24,425 nt of DNA from CAYFHQ01 sp964342805 (lineage in GTDB: Bacteria > Bacillota > Clostridia > Peptostreptococcales > Acidaminobacteraceae). Positions 16,035 through 22,763 of this stretch are shown piece by piece. A program made the position numbers and the translations under genes. The stretch lies in assembly GCA_964342805.1 (NCBI GenBank), contig CAYFHQ010000055.1:1-24425 (forward strand), given 5' to 3'. The notes under the pieces are model-generated. The model did no database searches. It was given only the letters and a program-made list of their open reading frames with translations, and was not told the DNA's origin. The number at the start of each line of letters is the position of its first letter. The stretch's first letter is position 1.

Positions 16035-18127
16035 CACTTGATGACCCACTTTTTAGCGTCTTCATCATCTAGCCCGAAATGCTGTAAAAATGTTTCTGTT
16101 GTCAGCAGTACCTTTGGCGTTTCTTTCTCAGCCTTTGGTGTCACTGGAACCAACGATTTAAAGCCGTTGAAGGGCTGTGTTGTGGGCGCTGCTTGTACTT
16201 CATTGTATAAGTTGATGTGATACATTTCAGAATCAACTTGAACAAGCATCCAGGGTTTATCTAGATCCTCATGGGAAACCAGCTTTGATTGGATACCAGC
16301 TTCATTCAATAGGAAGGTGAGCACTTCCCATTTTGCACTTTCACTTTCTCGGTTGGTGAATTAAGCACCAAGTCCAGTGTCATACATTTCCTGGTACCCT
16401 GCTTCTGAAGCATGGTTAGTCTCTACCTTGTCCATATAAGCGACAATAGACTTTAGCTGATTCATGGTACTTGCCCCTTTGTCAAAGGCACGTTGTACTG
16501 TTTTGTCTAAGAAAGTGGTTAGCTGGTCTGGAGAGTAGTTGTTAATGGAATACTGTCTCATGTTCTCTACTCGACCATTTTTAGCTTGACCCCAATAGCG
16601 AATGCCTTCGGCAGTTTCGATAAGGACGCCACCGTCTTTCTTGCCGTCGACAGACTCGTATAAGGAGTATAGTGTATCAGTCGTTGCTACAAAGTTGAGT
16701 CCTTGAGGCTCAGTTGATGTGACTTGTATGCGGTCTCCTGCCAACTGAAGGGTAATCGGGTAGGGATAGTCGTTAATGTATTCTTGCATTGTAATGGTCT
16801 TTAGGTCAGTTGTCGTCGTAAAGTAGGTACCGTTCTTTCCTTTTAGACCAAGGACTGGTCCCATTTCAATTTTGCCCTCCGGAGTAATTGTCAGTCGCTG
16901 GACGATCTTGTTTTCATCTTCCCATTCAATCCACTTGGTACCATCGTCTTTCAAGACGATTGGGTCCTTGACATTCATTGCGTTGTCAAAGGTTCCGAGT
17001 GTTGCCTTGCCATATTCATAAAGTACGCCAAATCCTTCTGGATCAACGCTTCCATCAACGTCGCCATAATAGAGTTGAGGACCTAGCTTTGTCCAACCGG
17101 TCGTCCCTTTGTCCGTTTCCCGTATCCGATAAGGCTCTGTGCCATTGGCCCACGCCAAGCAATGTTTATGACTAAAATTTTCGTATAAGATAAAGGCATT
17201 GGAATACTCTTGAACATGAACAACGTCTCCGTTTGGACGAGAACCTGAGCCTTGGGCTCGGTATTCTCTACCATCTTTCATGAAGACTTTTCCAGCAAGA
17301 GCCTTATCCAGTCGACCCATAATTTCTTCCGAACGTGCTTCATAAGCTGTTTCACTGGCTTCACGATCCGGTATACGCTGCACTTGTTGCAGGACTTTTG
17401 CAAGTTTGCTAACTATATTTTCTAGGGCCTTTTCTATAATAGAACTGGAGTTGTTGACGATTGAAAAAATGTCGCTAAACAGTTCTTGATCCATAAGAGG
17501 CTGTTCCTGGTCAAACCAGTTTTGAACGGCTAGTTTATCCATCTGCGTACAAAGTCTTTTTCGGATTTCTTGACTGTATACATTGAAGTTCACCTGACTA
17601 GCGCGAATGGCAGCCAGTTCTTTAGGTGTGGGAATGGTCAGTGTTTCACCATAGGTTCCAGTCTCATTCATTTGCCAATGCATTTCCATTAGGGCTCTTT
17701 TAGTCAGTGGCAAATAGTACTGACTATTCACACGGAGTAGTGGTGTTTTCGCTTTATCGATATCTACCTGCCTACCATTTATCCATATGTCATCATTTTT
17801 AGGATATCCATTGAGTGTTGAACTATGCGGCTTCGACGCTGTCCGATAGCCAAATAGACCTGTTCCTGAAAATGTAATATCAGCCCTGCCATTTGCCCGC
17901 TTGAACCCTAGTCCGAAGCTTGAAGTAAGCGATTCATCCAGAGGCAGGTAGAGTGTGTTGTTGTAAATGATGATAGGATTGTAAAGGATCTTGGAGTCAA
18001 AGTTTGAATTATAAACCTTGATCCCCTCATGCACCGTAACCTTCACAGCCCCCTGTGCAAACACTGCCCCAGGCAGCACCAATGTAAATATGAGCAATAA
18101 GCTCACCAATAATCGAGTCCCCTTCAT
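16034..18127 (-). pseudogene. Stalk-domain secreted protein with in-frame TAA
   Basis: The frame opens at ATG 18127 with a signal peptide (MKGTRLLVSLLLIFTLVLPG, cleavage after AVFA) and runs 588 codons to a TAA at 16363-16361. The same frame then stays open for 108 codons, through WEVLTFLLNEAGIQSKLVS and PWMLVQVDSEMYHINLYNEV, to a TGA at 16036-16034 that overlaps the next gene's ATG. That coupling shows the original end was 16034, for 697 residues. The N-terminus is a stalk domain (NPIIIYNNTLYLPLDESLTS; SQYYLPLTKRALMEMHWQM). The middle has a MORN-like YYGDVDGSVDPEGFGVLYE. The tail faintly resembles a transglutaminase core but lacks its Cys, His and Asp. A GGAGAGGA site precedes the ATG. A 588-residue secreted product could still be made. 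Confidence 0.75.
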
Positions 18128-18361
18128 TCTTAAGTCCTCTCCACTTGACTATGTACATCGTGTTTTTAGTTGTTTGATCCGCCTGTTTTCCTAGCAGTCT
18201 CACAAAAATAAGTTAAATTGTAAATCTGAAGACTATAATAGATAAAACGTAAAGTAATTTGCTACAAATCGAACAATAGCGAATCTCGTCTGCGATTATT
18301 CAATCATAACGCAGAAAGGAAAAAAAAACATAAATGATGGATTTCGTAAAACGAAATAGGC
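18128..18361 (+). other. AT-rich non-coding region upstream of the stalk genes
   Basis: No gene is visible. The region contains the perfect inverted repeat ATTTCGT-AAA-ACGAAAT (18341-18357), a run of nine A at about 18320-18329, and a minus-strand TATTAT (complement near 18235-18240) that could be a -10 for the stalk operon, but without a convincing -35. The promoter for the stalk operon should lie here. Confidence 0.5.
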
Positions 18362-18387
18362 AAAAAAAGAACAGCCTCCTGGGCTGT
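18362..18387 (-). terminator. Intrinsic terminator of the AraC-type regulator gene
   Basis: On the minus strand ACAGCC (18387-18382) pairs with GGCTGT (18376-18371) around a five-base loop, followed by TTCTTTTTTT (complement of 18361-18370). It ends the transcript that starts at the AraC-type gene, about 110 bases after its stop. Confidence 0.85.
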
Positions 18388-18497
18388 CTCCTGGTGTGCA
18401 AATACGTGTTTGGTTAAGCAAACTTACTGAAGTAGGTAATCAACCCTGTAGGGTGTTAGCGGCCCACTAGTGGGTGTTGAAAAAGGGTGTACTCATT
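18388..18497 (-). other. Structured 3' untranslated region with four short hairpins
   Basis: Between the AraC-type stop and its terminator there are several inverted repeats in a row: CCCACTAGTGGG (18463-18474, perfect palindrome), ACCC-TGTA-GGGT (18443-18454), TTAC with GTAA (18424-18439) and GTTTG-N6-CAAAC (18408-18423). An outer pairing TCAAC/GTTGA (18440-18444 with 18476-18480) could enclose two of them. The density is more than a plain 3' end needs. It does not match any riboswitch consensus I can recall. Confidence 0.45.
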
Positions 18498-19217
18498 CTA
18501 TTCCATTAACCCCCGCTCCTTGCGATACCTACTGGGGGTTATACCTGTATATCTTTTAAAGATCCTGGAATAATAGCTGGTATTGCAAAAGTGGAACAAC
18601 AAGGCAATATCCGTTACGGTTAACTCTGTGAATACTAGAAAGTTCTTTGACTCCTCCACCTTCTGCTCATGGATATAGTCTGTGACTGTTGAACCAACCT
18701 CTTCTTTAAATAGGGCAGACAAATACTCCTTGGACTTGCCAATCAGGTCGGTCAAGGTGGACAGGGAAACATCCTCTGATATATGGCCATGGATATACTC
18801 AATCATTTGGGTGACGGGGAGGGAGTAGGTGGTGACCCGGCTCTTAGTGACCAGGGCAATAATTTCTTTTACCATGTGGTATTCATACTTTCTGAGGGCT
18901 TCCAGGTCATTGAGGTGCTCGATTTCATTGATAAAGAAGTCACTCAGGGTAAAGGCCAACTCTGGGTCCACGTGGCTTTCAATAGCCGCCCGGACAAAGA
19001 GGGTGCAAGATCCAATGAGGGAGTTTTTTTCCGAACGCAGGGGGCTGGGTGCAAGCTTGGCCCGTTCCAAGGCGTTTATGGTGTCCATGGTTTGGGTAGC
19101 ATTTTCAAGGAGGCCCCGTTTGATCTCACTGATCAACTTTCGTTCTAAGTAGTAGGATGGATGCTTATACATACTGTGCAAATTTTCTATTTTCTTGTAA
19201 ACAAAATTCCTTTTCAT
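18498..19217 (-). CDS. AraC-family transcriptional regulator
   Basis: The 239-residue protein ends with the double helix-turn-helix of the AraC/XylS family: SLSTLTDLIGKSKEYLSALF, then VTDIALLFHFCNTSYYSRIF and the signature FKRYTGITPSRYRK. The N-terminal 130 residues are helical and resemble no sugar-binding cupin; they look like the short sensory part of YesN-like regulators. An in-frame TTG at 19232 is possible, but GGAG at 19227-19230 is placed for the ATG at 19217. It is divergent from the sugar importer with only 110 bases between the starts, the usual place for its local regulator. It most likely activates the importer and phosphorylase operon in response to the sugar, which is inference. 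Confidence 0.93.
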   Translation of the reverse strand: MKRNFVYKKIENLHSMYKHPSYYLERKLISEIKRGLLENATQTMDTINALERAKLAPSPLRSEKNSLIGSCTLFVRAAIESHVDPELAFTLSDFFINEIEHLNDLEALRKYEYHMVKEIIALVTKSRVTTYSLPVTQMIEYIHGHISEDVSLSTLTDLIGKSKEYLSALFKEEVGSTVTDYIHEQKVEESKNFLVFTELTVTDIALLFHFCNTSYYSRIFKRYTGITPSRYRKERGLME

Positions 19218-19263
19218 GAAAACGTTCTCCAATCGACATTAAAAATGTACTATAACCATTAAT

Positions 19264-19300
19264 ATTATACTCTTTCACTTCACAATTTGCCAGTATACTG
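19264..19300. promoter_or_regulatory. Overlapping divergent promoters with CAGTATACTG palindrome
   Basis: For the regulator (minus strand), CTGGCA (19293-19288) and a perfect TATAAT (19269-19264) are 18 bases apart. For the importer (plus strand), TATACT at 19294-19299 is a good -10 about 28 bases before the start codon, but it has no good -35. It sits inside the perfect 10-bp palindrome CAGTATACTG (19291-19300), which also touches the regulator's -35. A protein on the palindrome could repress one promoter while helping the other. Confidence 0.5.
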
Positions 19301-19327
19301 TCTGTACAAAGACAAGGAGGAGACAAC

Positions 19328-20599
19328 ATGAAAAAAGCACTCAGCATTTTTCTGGTGGCAATGTTAGCCGTTATTGTATTTGCAGGTTGCACACCATCTC
19401 AAGACACAACAACAGAGCCGGCGGCTCAAGAGGAAAAACAAACAGAGACACCAGCAACAGAAGAGCCTATGGCTGAAAAAATGACTATCAAATTTGCAGT
19501 ACAAGCAGATAATACGGACGCCCTACAAACCATAGTAAACAAGTTCAATGCATCAAATGAAAAGTACATAGTGGAACCAGTGGTATTCACCAATGATTCT
19601 GGTAACATGCACGACCTTCTACTGACATCCCTTTCTTCAAAGTCCGGTGAGTACGACGTGATTTCCATGGATGTAGTATGGGCGGGGGAGTTTGCAGCAG
19701 CCGGTTACTTGGAGCCAATGGACAGCTTTATTCGTGACAGTGGCTGGAAGCCAACGGACTTCAACGCGGGCTCCATGGCATCAGGCAAGTACAAGGGCAA
19801 GAACTACGTTCTACCATACTTCTCTGACCTTGGTTTCCTATACTACCGTAAGGACATTATTACTCCAGAAGACGAAAATATGCTTATTGCGGGCAACTAC
19901 AGCCACACTGACTTGCTAAAAATGGCAGAGAAGTACGCTGGTGAAATGGGCACCAAGGTAGGAATGGTTTATCAGTCCAAACAGTACGAAGGTCTTACGG
20001 TTAACGTAAACGAGTTCACAATCAATTGGACAGAAATTCAGTCAGGTCTAGAAATGATGAAAAGCTTTACTGACTCTGACGCAATACCAGCAAACATCCT
20101 GACATACACAGAAGGGGAAACCCACAATGCCTTCCTAAACGGCGAAACGGTATTTGCCCGTAACTGGCCTTACATGAATGGTATGGCAGCTTCCGGCGAC
20201 TTCTCCATTGGCGTTGACCAAGTGGGCTATGCACCTCTACCAGGTGGCGGCACAGTTGGTGGCTGGATTCTTGGTATGAATGCCAACTCCAAGAACATGG
20301 ATGGCGCAAAAGAATTTATTGCCTTTATTGCAGGTCCAGAAGGACAAAAGATCAATGCAACTGTAGGCGGTTACCTACCTGGTTTCAACGCTCTACTGGA
20401 AGACACAGAGGTGCTTGAAGCCAACGCCCTTCTGACTAACCCTGGTTTTGCAAAAGCCCTATCGACGACGATTGCTCGTCCGGTAGCAGCAAACTACTCT
20501 GAAGTATCCGACGCGATTCAAATCAATAGCCACAAGTACCTATCAGGAAACCTCTCCCTTGAAGAGGCAACTGCGGCCATTGAAGAAGCACTCAAGTAA
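19328..20599 (+). CDS. Sugar ABC transporter substrate-binding lipoprotein
   Basis: The 423-residue protein captures the sugar outside the cell for the importer encoded next. The signal peptide MKKALSIFLVAMLAVIVFAG ends in the lipobox FAGC with lipid-modified C21, followed by a Thr/Glu-rich linker to about residue 48. The family-1 solute-binding fold is clear: KFAVQADNTDALQTIVNKFN, YDVISMDVVWAGEFAAAGYL, PYFSDLGFLYYRKDI, VGYAPLPGGGTVGGWILGMN, and the C-terminal AKEFIAFIAGPEGQK. It resembles maltose/trehalose/oligosaccharide binders. AGGAGGAG at 19316-19323 supports the start. It is first in the operon and separated from the permease by a stable hairpin, which favours a higher level of the binding protein. 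Confidence 0.95.
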   Translation: MKKALSIFLVAMLAVIVFAGCTPSQDTTTEPAAQEEKQTETPATEEPMAEKMTIKFAVQADNTDALQTIVNKFNASNEKYIVEPVVFTNDSGNMHDLLLTSLSSKSGEYDVISMDVVWAGEFAAAGYLEPMDSFIRDSGWKPTDFNAGSMASGKYKGKNYVLPYFSDLGFLYYRKDIITPEDENMLIAGNYSHTDLLKMAEKYAGEMGTKVGMVYQSKQYEGLTVNVNEFTINWTEIQSGLEMMKSFTDSDAIPANILTYTEGETHNAFLNGETVFARNWPYMNGMAASGDFSIGVDQVGYAPLPGGGTVGGWILGMNANSKNMDGAKEFIAFIAGPEGQKINATVGGYLPGFNALLEDTEVLEANALLTNPGFAKALSTTIARPVAANYSEVSDAIQINSHKYLSGNLSLEEATAAIEEALK

Positions 20600-20622
20600 T
20601 ACAAGATAGTAGGCAAGACAAT

Positions 20623-20658
20623 TGCGCGTTAGTTGAATGTAATCTCGGCTAACGCGCA
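20623..20658 (+). other. Intercistronic stem-loop between binding protein and permease
   Basis: TGCGCGTTAG (20623-20632) pairs perfectly with CTAACGCGCA (20649-20658) over 10 bp with a 16-base loop and no T tract. Such hairpins shield the upstream mRNA end from 3' exonucleases and give more binding protein than permease, as for the malE-malF interval of enteric bacteria. Confidence 0.7.
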
Positions 20659-20681
20659 TCTATTTGAAAGAAGGCAGAAAG

Positions 20682-21923
20682 ATGAAGAAAATTGCTGGAT
20701 TTCTGGACAAACATCTCGGTTACGTCCTCGTCATCCCCGCCATTATATTCATACTTACATTTTCCATATTGCCCATCGCACAATCCATGCGATACGCATT
20801 TTTCGATTTCCAGCTGAACGACCAACAGAAATCGGGTCTCTATTTTTCTGAACGTTACAACAAATCCCTCATGGAAGAGACCCATGAGTATATCGGTTAC
20901 TTCCTGGAGTCTGAAATGGAAATCGTGGAAAAGCCGGAAACCAAGAAGGCCATTGAAGCCGGCATGGCCTCCATCAATGAGCATTTCAGTGCCATTGGTG
21001 CCTTGGTTGATCAGCCTGAGGACATCCAGGAGATCAGTGGACAACAAAGACAAGAAATTGAGCAGCATTCCACAGCCGTGGTAGCTGAGCTGGATAAAAT
21101 TTATGCAAACAATGACACCTTTGCCCTGAAAGAAGACATGTACGCAGTGGCCTCTGAACTGGACGGGTCCATTATTGAACCCAACTTCATTGGCCTGCAA
21201 AACTTCCAGAAGATCCTGACCGACGAACGGGTACATTCATCCATCTATGTGACCTTATTCTTTACCGTATTTTCCGTTCTTCTAGAGCTTTGCTTGGGTC
21301 TGGCCCTGGCCATGATCATGAACAAGGCCATGAAGGGTCAAGGGATCATTCGGACCATGTCTCTCATACCATGGGCGATCCCCACCTCAGTAGCCGCCCT
21401 GATTTGGGCCTACATGTACAACGGGGACAACGGGATCGTGGCAACCCTCTTGGCCCAGGCGGGCATTATTGGGGGAACGGCAGACCTGCTCCTATCTTCT
21501 ACTGGGGCCCTGTGGTCTGTAATCTTTGCCGACGTATGGAAGACAACCCCATATATGGCCTTGCTCCTACTGGCAGGCCTACAGACTATTCCGACCAGCT
21601 TGTATGAAGCGGCTTCCATCGACGGGGCCAACAAGTGGAAGCAATTTATCCATGTGACCTTACCCCTACTCAAACCATCCATCATGGTAGCCCTCTTGTT
21701 TAGAACCCTGGACGCATTTAGAGTCTTTGACTTGATCTGGGTCCTAACAGGTGGTGGACCTGGTGGCTCAACGGAGTCCATTTCCATTTACGCCTACAAG
21801 ACCATGTTTGCCCAAACTCGGTTTGGATACGGGTCTGCGGTAATCATCTTGATGGCATTGGTAGTAGGAATCATCTCGTATGCTTACATTAAGCTACTGG
21901 ATGTGAAGCTGACGAATAATTAG
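20682..21923 (+). CDS. Sugar ABC transporter permease, MalF type, with extra extracytoplasmic domain
   Basis: The 413-residue membrane protein is one half of the sugar channel. A first membrane helix is at about residues 13-33. The usual NFIGLQNFQKIL segment starts only at residue 168, then five more helices follow. The EAA loop, EAASIDGANKWKQFIHVTLP from residue 309, docks the ATPase. Ordinary family members have about 290 residues; the extra 120 lie between helix 1 and the NFIGL segment (residues 44-166). They are strongly acidic and helical (KPETKKAIEAGMASINEHFS, QQRQEIEQHSTAVVAELDKI). E. coli MalF also has a large periplasmic insert, but between later helices. AAGG at 20671-20674 supports ATG 20682 over the in-frame TTG at 20664. 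No ATPase gene is in the window. Confidence 0.94.
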   Translation: MKKIAGFLDKHLGYVLVIPAIIFILTFSILPIAQSMRYAFFDFQLNDQQKSGLYFSERYNKSLMEETHEYIGYFLESEMEIVEKPETKKAIEAGMASINEHFSAIGALVDQPEDIQEISGQQRQEIEQHSTAVVAELDKIYANNDTFALKEDMYAVASELDGSIIEPNFIGLQNFQKILTDERVHSSIYVTLFFTVFSVLLELCLGLALAMIMNKAMKGQGIIRTMSLIPWAIPTSVAALIWAYMYNGDNGIVATLLAQAGIIGGTADLLLSSTGALWSVIFADVWKTTPYMALLLLAGLQTIPTSLYEAASIDGANKWKQFIHVTLPLLKPSIMVALLFRTLDAFRVFDLIWVLTGGGPGGSTESISIYAYKTMFAQTRFGYGSAVIILMALVVGIISYAYIKLLDVKLTNN

Positions 21924-21931
21924 GAGGCGTT

Positions 21932-22756
21932 ATGCAGAATAAAAAAACAAGAACGCTCTTCTTTATAGCAATGGGCCTCTATCTGTTTATCATTATCTTC
22001 CCCTTCCTGTGGGTGCTACTGACATCCTTCAAACCGGAGAGCGAAATTTGGGGAGAAGCGGCCCTGCGTCTCTTTGCAGACCAGTCCACCTTGGAACATT
22101 ATGAAGCACTCATAAAGGGCAACATTCTAAACTCACTGAAAAACTCAGTTATCATTGCGTCCATCACGACAGCCTACGTAACCGCAGTGGCCTCCATAGC
22201 GGCCTATGCCATTGCCAGACTCAAGTTCTGGGGAAAAAACTTGCTCCTGGCCGTTGTTTTGGCAACGTCCATGTTCCCGCAAATGGTCGTGGTTGGACCC
22301 ATTTACAATGCCTTTGTTAACTTGGGTTGGACCAACTCCTACTGGATTTCCCTCCCATACTCCATGATCTCCTTGCCGGTGGCCATCTACATTTTGGTGA
22401 CCCACTTTGCCAAGGTGCCCAAGGAGATGGAGGAGTCAGCCATGATGGACGGGGCTTCCAAGTGGACCACCTTTTCCAAGATCATTTTCCCTCTGGCCAT
22501 GCCAGGGATTTTTACCGCAGCCATCATTACTTTCATTGGCGTGTGGAACGAGTTCCTGCTTTCCTTAACCTTGAACTCAGACGCAAGCTTCCATACGGCA
22601 CCTGTGGCCATCGCCTTCCTGCGGGGTCAGTTCCAGATCTTCTGGGGCCAGGTAACGGCTGCCACTGTACTGGTTACCATTCCAACACTTATTGTCGTGG
22701 TTCTATTCCAGAAACAAATCATCTCGGGTCTAACATCAGGCGCTGTAAAGGAGTAG
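21932..22756 (+). CDS. Sugar ABC transporter permease, MalG type
   Basis: The 274-residue protein is the second channel subunit, with six predicted helices beginning at TLFFIAMGLYLFIIIFPFLW. The typical family sequence WVLLTSFKPESEIW follows, and the EAA loop is EESAMMDGASKWTTFSKIIF. The C-terminus LFQKQIISGLTSGAVKE is characteristic of the MalG group. AGGAGG overlaps the end of the previous gene (21922-21927) and the ATG is 8 bases after that stop, showing tight co-expression. The pair needs a cytoplasmic MsmK/MalK-type ATPase from elsewhere in the genome, as is common for clostridial sugar importers. Confidence 0.96.
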   Translation: MQNKKTRTLFFIAMGLYLFIIIFPFLWVLLTSFKPESEIWGEAALRLFADQSTLEHYEALIKGNILNSLKNSVIIASITTAYVTAVASIAAYAIARLKFWGKNLLLAVVLATSMFPQMVVVGPIYNAFVNLGWTNSYWISLPYSMISLPVAIYILVTHFAKVPKEMEESAMMDGASKWTTFSKIIFPLAMPGIFTAAIITFIGVWNEFLLSLTLNSDASFHTAPVAIAFLRGQFQIFWGQVTAATVLVTIPTLIVVVLFQKQIISGLTSGAVKE

Positions 22757-22763
22757 AAGCACC

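Noticed and set aside
14438..16220. Several separate small genes in the stalk-pseudogene region
   Set aside because: The pieces join into one homologous protein in consecutive frames and lack their own ribosome binding sites, so they are fragments of one gene.
18388..18497. Known riboswitch (c-di-GMP, TPP, SAM, THF and similar classes)
   Set aside because: None of the conserved core motifs I remember fits either strand, and the region is downstream of a gene, not in a leader.
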